Assembly: GCA_965370495.1 (NCBI GenBank)
Contig: CBDUUV010000022.1
Coordinates: 1 to 27,828 of the forward strand
From: Krumholzibacterium sp965370495
Lineage (GTDB): Bacteria > Krumholzibacteriota > Krumholzibacteriia > Krumholzibacteriales > Krumholzibacteriaceae
Length of the DNA stretch: 27,828 nt
Direction of reading: 5' to 3'
Below the pieces are notes generated by a model that saw only the letters and a list, made by a program, of their open reading frames with translations, was not told the DNA's origin and did not search any database. How positions within the stretch are numbered: position 1 is the stretch's first letter; the number at the start of each line of letters is the position of its first letter. The position numbers and the translations under genes were made by a program. Of this stretch, positions 1-7,147 are shown piece by piece.

Positions 1-1020
1 ATCGATCCCGGGTTCCGAGGCTACAGGAGAAAACAACACGACATCCATGAACTGTGCTGTCTGCGCCGCGGCTATTGTAGGGGAACTCAGCACCCCCCCG
101 ACCAGGGCCGAAACTCCTTCCTCTCTAATCATCCTTTCGGCCAGCCTATGGGCTTCCAGTGCATTTGCCCTTGTATCTCCGACAACAAGCTCCACTCCAC
201 TAACCCCCTTCATCCCGGCTTCCTTGACGGCGAGCGAAGCACCTTTCAGAAAGGCTTCACCAAGCTGGGCAAACCGCCCACTCAACGGACAAAGGAGCCC
301 GATACTACGAGAGATTTTCCCTGAAAAGGCATCCCCCCCCCTCTGCTCGAATGGTGGTATGACCCTGACACTGATCACATGGTCAGGGATTGCTTTCAAC
401 GAATCGGCCGCTACAAGCTGAAGCCTGATCTTCCGGACGCCAGTCGTGTCGCCCGTCGCCAGGGCATATGAAAGGCACCCTTCAAGAACGATATCCACTC
501 CCGCTATCGATGCATAATCCTGCCTTAACCTGTCAAGTTGAGCGAAAGAGAGAAATCCGACAATTTCAGTCAGGTTTTTCCGCGCGTCCATATACTTTGA
601 ATGCTCCAGCCCACAGGAGATCGCTTCAAATATTTCATTGGCCGCTTGCAGAAAACGACCTTTCTCGCTATCGATTTCCGAGAGAAGCATCAAGGCATCT
701 CCCCTGACAGACATTGGGACATCGCGTTCCAGCAACGGCAGCAATACAGTTCTGGCTTCAGCAAAAAACCCCAGTTCCTTGTCTGCCTCACCAACATAGA
801 GCCTGACCTCACTTGTTTTCTGTACATCACGATCCTTTTCCAGAAATCGTAATCCCGCTTTCCGGGTCTCCCTGTGGTTATTCTCGAATACGGAGGTCCG
901 TATTCTGGTCATCAGTTCTTCTCTCTCCTCTTTGGCGGCACCGTCTATCTGCGGGGCAGGAGGCGTAGCAGCACACGACAGAAAAACCAGCAGTATAACA
1001 GAAAAAACAGTTATTCTCAT
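1..1020 (-). CDS. LpoA-like lipoprotein with periplasmic-binding-protein domain (3' end cut by window edge)
   Basis: The frame is open from the ATG at 1020 to the left edge, giving 340 codons without a stop, so the C-terminus is missing. The N-terminus is a short lipoprotein signal ending in VFLSC with the lipid-modified Cys at residue 16; Phe at -3 is slightly off the usual lipobox. Residues about 30-200 are helical and TPR-like. From about residue 240 the text SIGLLCPLSGRFAQLGEAF and the following GVSALVGGVLSS region match the type-1 periplasmic binding fold of Leu/Ile/Val-type receptors and of LpoA, the outer-membrane activator of penicillin-binding protein 1A. TPR followed by a PBP1 fold on a lipoprotein is the LpoA layout, so a role in peptidoglycan synthesis is inferred; a solute receptor is the alternative. 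It starts 1 nt after the stop of the gamma-carbonic anhydrase gene, so the two are probably cotranslated. Confidence 0.75.
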   Translation of the reverse strand, partial: MRITVFSVILLVFLSCAATPPAPQIDGAAKEEREELMTRIRTSVFENNHRETRKAGLRFLEKDRDVQKTSEVRLYVGEADKELGFFAEARTVLLPLLERDVPMSVRGDALMLLSEIDSEKGRFLQAANEIFEAISCGLEHSKYMDARKNLTEIVGFLSFAQLDRLRQDYASIAGVDIVLEGCLSYALATGDTTGVRKIRLQLVAADSLKAIPDHVISVRVIPPFEQRGGDAFSGKISRSIGLLCPLSGRFAQLGEAFLKGASLAVKEAGMKGVSGVELVVGDTRANALEAHRLAERMIREEGVSALVGGVLSSPTIAAAQTAQFMDVVLFSPVASEPGID

Positions 1021-1021
1021 A

Positions 1022-1555
1022 TCAATCATCTTTTTCGATAAATTCATTGTACCCTGAATATATCAGCGCCAGTTCGTGGTATTCACCGGCCTGTTTTTTC
1101 AACTTTTCGATTACATCGAGATCGAGTTGTTTTTTTACAGTACCGGGAATACCTGCAACAAGAGATCCAGGCGGTATCACTGTATCCTCCAATACAACAC
1201 TGTTGGCGGCGACAATGCATCCTGCACCCACTCTGGCTCCATCAAGAACCACTGCGCCCATACCTATCAACGAGCCATCACCAACCTCGCACGAATGCAG
1301 GATGGCACCGTGCCCGACAGTCACATGGTCACCTATAACAAGTTCCGGCCCACCGGTTGTCACGTGGCAGACACAACAATCCTGGATGTTTGAATATTTA
1401 CCGATCAATATCTTCCAGCAATCCCCTCTTACGACAGCACCATGCCATATACTGGAACCTTCACCGATCGTCACTTCCCCTATGACACTCGCAGTCGGAG
1501 CGATAAAGACATTCTTTCCGATAACCGGTTCTTTATCCCTGAAACGCCCAGGCAC
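1022..1555 (-). CDS. Gamma-carbonic anhydrase family protein (left-handed beta-helix)
   Basis: This 177-residue protein is a hexapeptide-repeat left-handed beta-helix of the gamma-carbonic anhydrase/YrdA/PaaY family. It carries the family motifs NVFIAPTASVIG, VVRGD (Arg43, Asp45) and the three candidate zinc-ligand histidines His64 (in CHV), His82 and His87 (in VGHGAILH). Many members have metal-dependent CO2 hydration activity, but several are orphan or acyltransferase-like, so the reaction is not certain. I place the start at the GTG at 1555 because a perfect AGGAGG (1562-1567) lies 6 nt upstream and because family members begin close to this point. A longer frame from a TTG at 1600 would overlap the preceding gene by 35 bp and has no matching family sequence. 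The Shine-Dalgarno overlaps the TAG stop of the preceding nuclease gene. Confidence 0.88.
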   Translation of the reverse strand: MPGRFRDKEPVIGKNVFIAPTASVIGEVTIGEGSSIWHGAVVRGDCWKILIGKYSNIQDCCVCHVTTGGPELVIGDHVTVGHGAILHSCEVGDGSLIGMGAVVLDGARVGAGCIVAANSVVLEDTVIPPGSLVAGIPGTVKKQLDLDVIEKLKKQAGEYHELALIYSGYNEFIEKDD

Positions 1556-1561
1556 CCAACC

Positions 1562-1567
1562 CCTCCT
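1562..1567 (-). promoter_or_regulatory. Shine-Dalgarno that fixes the gamma-carbonic anhydrase start
   Basis: A perfect AGGAGG lies 6 nt before the GTG at 1555. It shares bases with the TAG stop codon of the upstream nuclease gene (1566-1568), an arrangement typical of translational coupling or reinitiation. Confidence 0.8.
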
Positions 1568-2054
1568 AAAGGTCAAAATCTCCAAAATCTTTGTGATCAA
1601 GTTCCTGAAGATGTCTTTTGATATCTTCTTCCTCGTCTTTACTGATTTTCAAATCCCGTTTGTGCTTATGAAACATTTCCCTGTCTACAAGAATGGAAGC
1701 ACCTGAACGCAGGGCGAGCGCGAGCGAATCGCTTGGCCTTGCGTCAATATAGAATATTTCCTCTCCTCTTCGAAGGATTATACGGGCAAAATATGTGTCT
1801 TCGTGAAGACCGCTGATCTCGATACTGCTGACATATGCCCCGAGTTCTTCCACAACAAGTTTTAAGAGATCATGTGTCATCGGCCGGTCATAGGTCTTCT
1901 CTGAAAGTATCGTGTATATCGCTACCGCTTCCGCGGGACCGATCCATATGGGCATGACCTCGTCATCCCTCTCTGTTTTGAGAAGTACTACGGGATGCCC
2001 TCTTTCCCGATCGATAACGATTCCGCTGACGTGGACTTCCAGCATCTGCGTCAT
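1566..2054 (-). CDS. Bifunctional nuclease family protein (DUF151)
   Basis: The 162-residue product belongs to the DUF151/BFN family, known from Thermotoga TM0160 and plant bifunctional nucleases. The diagnostic blocks are PVVLLK, MPIWIGPAEAVAI, RPMTHDLL near the middle, and YIDARPSDSLALALR towards the C-terminus. The last 30 residues form a charged helical tail. Characterised members degrade RNA and single-stranded DNA, but the cellular role in bacteria is poorly known. The ATG at 2054 is preceded by AGGAG about 11 nt away. The gene follows the lipoprotein foldase by 8 bp, and its stop is built into the Shine-Dalgarno of the next gene, so it is part of a tight operon. Confidence 0.9.
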   Translation of the reverse strand: MTQMLEVHVSGIVIDRERGHPVVLLKTERDDEVMPIWIGPAEAVAIYTILSEKTYDRPMTHDLLKLVVEELGAYVSSIEISGLHEDTYFARIILRRGEEIFYIDARPSDSLALALRSGASILVDREMFHKHKRDLKISKDEEEDIKRHLQELDHKDFGDFDL

Positions 2055-2062
2055 TCTGTACC

Positions 2063-3265
2063 CTACTCCTTTTCCATTTCGATATGTTGTTGCACATTTT
2101 CAATCGATTCGAATTTTGGATGAGGCTTGTCCAGATTGTCTATCATCCACTTGGAAGATTCAGCGATCTCAGAATCAGGGTATTCCCTCAAAAGTTCACG
2201 ATAGGTCCGCCCGGCCTGAGTGCGATCCTGCAATTCTTCACCATAAATAAAACCGATCATAAACAGGGCCTGCGGAGCAAACTTATGATCAGGGTACCTG
2301 TTGACCAGTTCTCTGAAATAGAGAATCCTGGTGTAGGAAGCATCTTCAGCCTGTGCGATCTCCCAAAGCTGTTCGGGAGTCCTGGTAGACTCGATGACAG
2401 CTTTCTGAACGTAGTTGACAGGCTTGTACTTCTTCCTGAGTTTATCGATTTCAATATCTATCATCTCCGACGCCCTGGCCTGGCGAAGTATGTCTATGAT
2501 ACTTTTCCTTACTTCGGAAATCGGTTTTATAGTCTCGGGTTTTTTGTCGTTTAAACGTACAATAGAAAAACCCTGTTCGTGTTTGATCACATCGCTTACT
2601 ACGCCTATCTCGAGAAACTCGAGTGCATCTGTAAACGCCTTGGATCGCCCGATGAATTTCACATACCCGCCGCTGTTGAAATAACCCAGGTTGCCATACG
2701 CCTCGGAAGTTGAAGCGTCTTCCGATTCACCTTTGGCGATCGCACTGAATTTCTCTCCTTCTTCTACTCTTCTCTTCCATTCCACACACTTCATACTGTC
2801 GGTCGAAAAGATATGCTGGGCCTTGTAAAGGGCCAGGTTGATATATCTCAGTTCATTAGCCTTGAAATATTCTTCGACTTCCTTATTGGAGATCTCTATT
2901 TTACCCAGAATGGTCTTGGAATAGTACGCCGATATCAGGATTCTTCTCCGGGAATCTTCCAGCTGTTTACTGATATTCTTGTCGTTTTTCAGATTGCCGC
3001 TTTGTGCCGCTTTGTACATGAGTTCATCATTTATTACCATTTCTACGAATTCAGCCCTGCCACGCAGACCCTTGAAATCATCCTTCTTATTATCAGGCAG
3101 AAGCTCGAAGATCGCATCAACTTCATCATCGGTGATTTTTTTGTCGCCGATTCTGGCCGCAATTCCCTTATTGATCTGCAATATTTCTTTCTTGTCCGCA
3201 CATGAAGCAAGCATAAGGCCCGGCAGTATGAACGCTGCTGCTAACAAGACTTTCCCTTTTGACAT
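2063..3265 (-). CDS. Lipoprotein SurA/PrsA-type peptidyl-prolyl isomerase with C-terminal TPR
   Basis: This 400-residue protein starts with a signal peptide ending in the lipobox LASC (Cys22), so it is a lipoprotein anchored on the periplasmic side of a membrane. Residues about 35-145 resemble the SurA N-terminal chaperone domain. Residues about 145-250 form a parvulin-type rotamase domain; GNLGYFNSGGYV and the segment ending GFSIVRLNDKKP are typical. From about residue 295 a tetratricopeptide segment (ILYFRELVNRYPDHKFAPQA and a following repeat ending in YPDSEIAE) resembles the YbgF/CpoB C-terminus. It would assist folding of envelope proteins. The fusion of a parvulin chaperone to a CpoB-like TPR is less common. 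An AGGAGGT sits 4 nt before the ATG. It follows manC by 24 bp. Confidence 0.85.
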   Translation of the reverse strand: MSKGKVLLAAAFILPGLMLASCADKKEILQINKGIAARIGDKKITDDEVDAIFELLPDNKKDDFKGLRGRAEFVEMVINDELMYKAAQSGNLKNDKNISKQLEDSRRRILISAYYSKTILGKIEISNKEVEEYFKANELRYINLALYKAQHIFSTDSMKCVEWKRRVEEGEKFSAIAKGESEDASTSEAYGNLGYFNSGGYVKFIGRSKAFTDALEFLEIGVVSDVIKHEQGFSIVRLNDKKPETIKPISEVRKSIIDILRQARASEMIDIEIDKLRKKYKPVNYVQKAVIESTRTPEQLWEIAQAEDASYTRILYFRELVNRYPDHKFAPQALFMIGFIYGEELQDRTQAGRTYRELLREYPDSEIAESSKWMIDNLDKPHPKFESIENVQQHIEMEKE

Positions 3266-3289
3266 CGTTACCTCCTGTTTCGGTTCAAC

Positions 3290-4372
3290 CTAAAGAAGCT
3301 TTTCTTTGCCTTCCGATTTAATTTTTTCGAGGAGTTCCTTGACTCTCTGACTGTCTCCACGCCGGCATATCATGACTGTCCCGTCCTTTACAGCAACGAT
3401 CAGGTCATTCACACCAATTGCAGCTGTCGTACCACCGGGATTGAAAAAGACATTTCCACTCGAATCGATTGACTCTATCTCGCCCAGACCCTTGTTTCCA
3501 TCCTTACCGTCAGGAAGAATATCGTACAGGGCATCCCATGATCCTACATCGTTCCACTCGAAATCTGCCGGGATCACGACTACGTTATCCGCCTTCTCGA
3601 GAATCCCGCAGTCAACAGAGATTGCCGGCATGAGAGGATACTCTAATGCAATAACTTTTTCACGGCCAGTGTTTTTCAATGACTGTTCGATCTTCAACAG
3701 CGGCTGAACCCCTTCAGGCAAAAATCTCTCCCATGCAGCCAGAAAAACCGAGGGCCTCCACATGAATATCCCGCTGTTCCAGAAAAATCCGCCTTTTTGG
3801 AGATATTTGCCGGCCGTTTCATAATCAGGTTTTTCGTGAAACCTTTTTACCGAAAAAATCTTTTTCTCTTCTGCGTTCCCTGTATTGTCACCATACCCTG
3901 CACCAGCCTCGATATATCCATACCCGGTCGCGGCGCGATCAGGAGTTATTCCAAAAGTGATGAGGACATCCTCTCTTGCGGCTGTCTCGGCAGCCAGCCT
4001 TACAACACTGGCGAACTCATCCAGATCTTTGATAAGGTGGTCGGATGGACAACAAAGCAAGGGTTGGTCATCACCCCTTATACGTGCCATGGCCGCCGCA
4101 ACTGCGAGCGAGGGTGCCGTATTCCGTCCTGCAGGTTCAGCAAAAATATTTTCTTCGGGAAGCTCAGGAAGTTCTTCACGGACCATATCGACCTGATCGA
4201 TGACCGTAAGAAGAAAAATCCTGCCGGGCTTAACGAGACGTACCAGCCTGTGATAGGTTACGGCCAACATCGTTCCCTGGCCCGTGATGTCGAGAAACTG
4301 TTTTGGCCTTCCCGACCTGCTGAAAGGCCAGAAGCGTCTGCCTTTTCCTCCTGCCAGTATCACAGCATACAT
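3290..4372 (-). CDS. manC: Mannose-1-phosphate guanylyltransferase
   Basis: The enzyme joins mannose-1-phosphate and GTP to give GDP-mannose, the donor for mannose-containing surface polysaccharides and for GDP-fucose-type sugars. The N-terminal nucleotide-binding signature is AGGKGRRFWPFSR at residues 7-19, followed by PKQFLDI. Further family blocks are EPAGRNTAPSLA, FHEKPD, FFWNSGIFMW and EWNDVGSWDAL. At 360 residues it is the monofunctional form, without the C-terminal phosphomannose isomerase domain of longer ManC/AlgA proteins. It lies directly downstream of the phosphomannomutase gene that supplies its substrate, with a 52-bp gap that contains a 15-codon open frame. A GGGG lies 6 nt before the ATG. 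Confidence 0.93.
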   Translation of the reverse strand: MYAVILAGGKGRRFWPFSRSGRPKQFLDITGQGTMLAVTYHRLVRLVKPGRIFLLTVIDQVDMVREELPELPEENIFAEPAGRNTAPSLAVAAAMARIRGDDQPLLCCPSDHLIKDLDEFASVVRLAAETAAREDVLITFGITPDRAATGYGYIEAGAGYGDNTGNAEEKKIFSVKRFHEKPDYETAGKYLQKGGFFWNSGIFMWRPSVFLAAWERFLPEGVQPLLKIEQSLKNTGREKVIALEYPLMPAISVDCGILEKADNVVVIPADFEWNDVGSWDALYDILPDGKDGNKGLGEIESIDSSGNVFFNPGGTTAAIGVNDLIVAVKDGTVMICRRGDSQRVKELLEKIKSEGKEKLL

Positions 4373-4375
4373 AAA

Positions 4376-4423
4376 TTACCCCATAATCGAGGCCAGCTTC
4401 ATACCAACCAGGTAATGCAACAT
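4376..4423 (-). CDS. Possible 15-residue leader peptide before manC
   Basis: An ATG at 4423, one base after the phosphomannomutase stop, opens a frame reading MLHYLVGMKLASIMG and ends with TAA three bases before the manC start codon, in the same frame as manC. There is no clear Shine-Dalgarno of its own, so translation would rely on reinitiation by ribosomes leaving pmm. It may be a coupling device or chance; no homologue is recognised. Confidence 0.2.
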   Translation of the reverse strand: MLHYLVGMKLASIMG

Positions 4424-4424
4424 A

Positions 4425-5801
4425 TCATTTGTCGATAATTCCCGAAATATCGATATATTTTCCAAGGACATCTGTGAACTTTTGACGGATCGCAGAAAGC
4501 GTTTTGTTGTCAACAGCCTCAAACCTCAAAACAAGAACAGGCTGAGTATTAGAAGCCCTTACAAGACCCCATCCGTTGTCAAACTTGACCCTGGCTCCAT
4601 CAATATCGATGACTTCATTCGTCTTTTTAAAATGTTCACAGATTTCGCTGACAATATCGAACTTACGGTCGTCATCACATTCAACACGTATTTCGGATGT
4701 GTTCACGTATTGAGGCAAATCGCTACGCATCTCACTGAGTGACATATCACTCCCTGATATCAGTTCAAGCAACCTGCATGCTGCGTAGAGCGCGTCATCA
4801 AATCCAAAATACCTGTCGGCAAAAAACTGATGCCCACTCATTTCTCCAGCAAGCAGCGCATTCTCGATTCTCATCTTTTTCTTGATCAATGAATGGCCTG
4901 TCTTCCACATTATCGGACGACCGCCGTGTTTGAGTATATCCTCTTCCAGCCCCTGGGAACATTTCACCTCAAATATGACCGTGGCACCTGGACTTTCCTT
5001 CAAAACATCCCTTGCATACAGTGCGAGCAGGCTGTCACCCCACAGGATATCGCCCTTGTCGTCGATTACACCTATACGATCAGAATCACCATCGAACCCT
5101 ATACCCAGTTCAAGCCCGCCGTCTTCCACAGCTTTTTTCAAATCGACAAGATTCTTCTCGACTGTTGGGTCGGGATGATGGTTGGGAAAAGTCCCGTCAG
5201 GCTCCATGAACAGCAGAACAGGCTCGCATCCAAGTCTCTCGAAAATCGCAGAAGCGACAATACCGGCCGTCCCGTTTCCACCATCCGCGGCAAACTTCAC
5301 CGGCCTTTTGAGCTTGATATTGCTGGCAATATAGTCAATATATTCCTCTGTCACCTCATCGTGTGAAAGGCTTCCGTTTCCATCTGTGGTATAATCTTCG
5401 GATGAAAGGATGGAGTACAACTCGAGGATATCCTTGCCGTAGATCGATCCCCCTCCCCTGAGGATTTTGAACCCGTTGAATTCAGAGGGGTTATGGCTGG
5501 CAGTAATCATTACGCCGCATTCAAGATCCCATTTGGCCGCTGCAAAGTAGAGAACAGGAGTCGGAACAACTCCGATATCGATAACATCGACGCCACCCTT
5601 CATCAATCCTTCCGAAAGGGCTTCAAAATACATGTCACTGCTCAGACGAATGTCTCTGCCAACTACAGCCTTTGTGATACCTTCACGGACAAATGTAACA
5701 GCAATCGCTCCTCCAAGCCCTTTGACAAAATCCACAGTCAGGTCCTGGCCAACTACTCCCCTGATATCATATTCTCTGAATATATTCTTTGGAATATCGA
5801 T
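4425..5801 (-). CDS. Phosphomannomutase/phosphoglucomutase with apparent ATC start
   Basis: This is an alpha-D-phosphohexomutase of the AlgC/ManB type, converting mannose-6-phosphate to mannose-1-phosphate (possibly also glucose phosphates). Seen motifs are the phosphoserine loop TASHNPSEFNGFKI (Ser about residue 102), the metal loop DGDSDRIG, the sugar-binding GEMSGHQFF and a C-terminal phosphate-binding region with RASNTQPVLVLRFE. The conserved N-terminal FREYDIRG lies upstream of the first ordinary start codon in frame (GTG at 5735). No ATG, GTG or TTG occurs between that motif and the in-frame stop of rplI. The only well-placed start is ATC at 5799-5801, six bases after a perfect AAGGAGG. 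That gives 458 residues, the normal length. It is either a genuine non-AUG start or an ATG changed by mutation or sequencing error. It follows rplI by 39 bp and precedes manC. Confidence 0.88.
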   Translation of the reverse strand: MDIPKNIFREYDIRGVVGQDLTVDFVKGLGGAIAVTFVREGITKAVVGRDIRLSSDMYFEALSEGLMKGGVDVIDIGVVPTPVLYFAAAKWDLECGVMITASHNPSEFNGFKILRGGGSIYGKDILELYSILSSEDYTTDGNGSLSHDEVTEEYIDYIASNIKLKRPVKFAADGGNGTAGIVASAIFERLGCEPVLLFMEPDGTFPNHHPDPTVEKNLVDLKKAVEDGGLELGIGFDGDSDRIGVIDDKGDILWGDSLLALYARDVLKESPGATVIFEVKCSQGLEEDILKHGGRPIMWKTGHSLIKKKMRIENALLAGEMSGHQFFADRYFGFDDALYAACRLLELISGSDMSLSEMRSDLPQYVNTSEIRVECDDDRKFDIVSEICEHFKKTNEVIDIDGARVKFDNGWGLVRASNTQPVLVLRFEAVDNKTLSAIRQKFTDVLGKYIDISGIIDK

Positions 5802-5807
5802 AGCAGG

Positions 5808-5814
5808 CCTCCTT
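5808..5814 (-). promoter_or_regulatory. Perfect Shine-Dalgarno before the ATC start of phosphomannomutase
   Basis: AAGGAGG lies 6 nt upstream of ATC (5799-5801). Its strength and spacing are the main argument that translation begins at the ATC codon rather than at the internal GTG at 5735, which would delete the conserved first strand of the enzyme. Confidence 0.75.
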
Positions 5815-5840
5815 GGTAAAGGTTCACGATCTGTAAATAT

Positions 5841-6284
5841 CTATTCCTTCACAACCCAGATCTTGACCGGCAATTCGATATCACGATGGATACGGACAGA
5901 CACGGTGTAAACACCCAGCATCTTGATGTGATCCTCGAGCATAACCATCTTGTAATCAACATCGAATCCCTGCTGCGATATAGCATCAGCGATATCATGG
6001 GCAGTAACGGATCCGTACAGTTTGTCTTCCTCCCCGGCCTGGACAACAATCGTACAGGACAGGCCTTTCATCTTTTGAGCGACGTCCTGGAGCGAGCGTT
6101 TCAGTTTGTCATCTTTGATTTCCTGAAGATGGTTCTCCTCCGTGATCACTCTTTTCATTGCGGCAGTAGCTGGAACGGCCAGCTTCTTCGGTACCAGGTA
6201 ATTCCTTGCGTATCCAGCCTTCACGATCACTATATCACCGCGTTCACCAAGCCCTGGTACACTGTTTTTCAATATAACTTCCAT
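5841..6284 (-). CDS. rplI: 50S ribosomal protein bL9
   Basis: The 147-residue protein has the full L9 layout: the N-terminal RNA-binding domain with MEVILKNSVPGLGERGDIV and the GYARNYLVPKKLA signature, a long connecting helix around residues 42-75, and a C-terminal domain with KLYGSVTAHDIADAI. L9 binds 23S rRNA near the base of the L1 stalk and helps keep the reading frame. It is the third gene of the rpsF-rpsR-rplI operon, 12 bp after rpsR, with GGGAG before its ATG. Confidence 0.97.
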   Translation of the reverse strand: MEVILKNSVPGLGERGDIVIVKAGYARNYLVPKKLAVPATAAMKRVITEENHLQEIKDDKLKRSLQDVAQKMKGLSCTIVVQAGEEDKLYGSVTAHDIADAISQQGFDVDYKMVMLEDHIKMLGVYTVSVRIHRDIELPVKIWVVKE

Positions 6285-6296
6285 TACACCATCTCC

Positions 6297-6554
6297 CTAT
6301 CGGTAATATATTTTGACGAACGGCAGAAGTGCAATGGCTCTGGCACGCTTGATAGCATGAGCCAGCTGCCTTTGATGACGGGCACAAGTACCCGTTATTC
6401 GTCTTGGAGAGATCTTTCCCCTGTCAGTCATAAAACGTTTGAGAAGGACATCATCCTTGTAATCGATTTTTATTTTATCAACACAGAATCTACATGGTTT
6501 GTTAGTTGTCTTTCTCTCTTTTTTCTTTTTCTTTGCTACCATTTTTCCAGCCAT
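6297..6554 (-). CDS. rpsR: 30S ribosomal protein bS18, zinc-ribbon form
   Basis: The 85-residue protein carries the S18 core from YKDDVLLKRFMTDRGKI to TGTCARHQRQLAHAIKRAR. It retains a four-residue metal site, Cys21 and Cys24 (CRFC) with Cys57 and His60 (CARH), so it belongs to the zinc-binding (C+) type of S18. S18 pairs with S6 on the platform of the small subunit. The start at 6554 lies 6 bp after rpsF; an internal ATG four codons later is a possible alternative. The N-terminus is very lysine-rich. Confidence 0.96.
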   Translation of the reverse strand: MAGKMVAKKKKKERKTTNKPCRFCVDKIKIDYKDDVLLKRFMTDRGKISPRRITGTCARHQRQLAHAIKRARAIALLPFVKIYYR

Positions 6555-6560
6555 TTTTCA

Positions 6561-6893
6561 TTATTCCCTTACTTCGTCGGCTGCGGCTTCAACATCCACA
6601 GGCGGCGGATTATCATCTACGGTTATGAGATGACGCAAAACAGCATCGTCAAACCGGTATATCCTGTCAAGTTCAGTAAGTATCTCGCTATTACCATGAA
6701 ATTTCATGAGTATGTAGATGCCCTCGAACTTCTTTGCGATAGGATACGCAAGTCTGCGTTTTCCCCAGATATCAATCTTTTCGACTGTACCATTACGGGA
6801 AGTTATAATCTCGTTGAACCGGCTGGTCTTTTCGGTAACGGCCGTTTCTTCGAGGGATGGATCAAGAATATAAACGCACTCATAGGTACGCAT
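6561..6893 (-). CDS. rpsF: 30S ribosomal protein bS6
   Basis: The 110-residue protein begins MRTYECVYILDPSLEE, the standard start of S6, and contains the GTVEKIDIWGKRRLAYPI and EGIYILMKFHG blocks. An acidic tail closes the protein. I use the ATG at 6893 because GGGAGGA lies just upstream and homologues start here; a longer frame to 6962 would run through the leader hairpin and has no family match. It is the first gene of the rpsF-rpsR-rplI operon, behind a leader of about 125 nt and a sigma-70-like promoter. Confidence 0.96.
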   Translation of the reverse strand: MRTYECVYILDPSLEETAVTEKTSRFNEIITSRNGTVEKIDIWGKRRLAYPIAKKFEGIYILMKFHGNSEILTELDRIYRFDDAVLRHLITVDDNPPPVDVEAAADEVRE

Positions 6894-6923
6894 CGGCAAG
6901 TTCCTCCCTTCGGACTCTCTCGA

Positions 6924-6951
6924 CTTTCCCTTGAGCCTTTCAGCGGGAAAG
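6924..6951 (-). promoter_or_regulatory. Leader hairpin directly before rpsF (candidate S6:S18 autoregulatory element)
   Basis: In the rpsF transcript the arms CTTTCCC and GGGAAAG form a perfect 7-bp stem around a 14-nt loop, about 30 nt before the start codon. Many bacteria regulate rpsF operons through a leader RNA that binds the S6:S18 pair. I cannot confirm the specific S6:S18 motif by eye, so this is a positional candidate. Confidence 0.4.
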
Positions 6952-6974
6952 TAGGGATTCATGATTAGATTTTA

Positions 6975-7009
6975 ACGACAGTCCTGATTTCAAATCACAT
7001 AACTGTCGT
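6975..7009 (-). promoter_or_regulatory. 5' leader stem-loop of the rpsF operon
   Basis: The arms ACGACAGT and ACTGTCGT (8 bp, perfect) enclose a second inner palindrome TGATTT/AAATCA separated by small internal loops. The structure begins roughly 9 nt after the expected transcription start. It has no following T-run, so it is not an intrinsic terminator; a transcript-stabilising 5' hairpin or a protein-binding leader is likelier. Confidence 0.5.
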
Positions 7010-7024
7010 CTTGATAGCCCGGTC

Positions 7025-7053
7025 AATATAATAAACACGCCCTTTTCCGTCAA
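7025..7053 (-). promoter_or_regulatory. Sigma-70-type promoter of the rpsF operon
   Basis: TTGACG (7048-7053) and TATATT (7025-7030) are separated by exactly 17 bp, close to the ideal housekeeping promoter. Transcription would start near 7018, giving a leader of about 125 nt before rpsF. It lies in the 254-bp gap after pth and should drive rpsF, rpsR, rplI and probably the mutase and manC. Confidence 0.75.
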
Positions 7054-7054
7054 G

Positions 7055-7117
7055 TACCATCGGGCAGAATTCCCATTCCGGCAAGGCTGCCTATTGGCGG
7101 TCCCATCCGGCAGGGCT
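7055..7117. repeat. Iterated repeats of about 13-17 bp upstream of the rpsF promoter
   Basis: On the plus strand two close copies read TCCCATTCCGGCAAGGC (7071-7087) and TCCCATCCGGCAGGGC (7101-7116), 30 bp apart. Weaker relatives fill the space beside and between them (about 7055-7070 and 7088-7100). The array abuts the -35 hexamer. It could hold tandem sites for a regulator; the function is unknown. Confidence 0.55.
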
Positions 7118-7147
7118 ACTGTCCACATCACACACAACGGATCAGCC

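Noticed and set aside
5886..6968. A 360-codon open frame on the plus strand
   Set aside because: It lies opposite rplI, rpsR and rpsF, whose products are clearly conserved, and its translation resembles no family.
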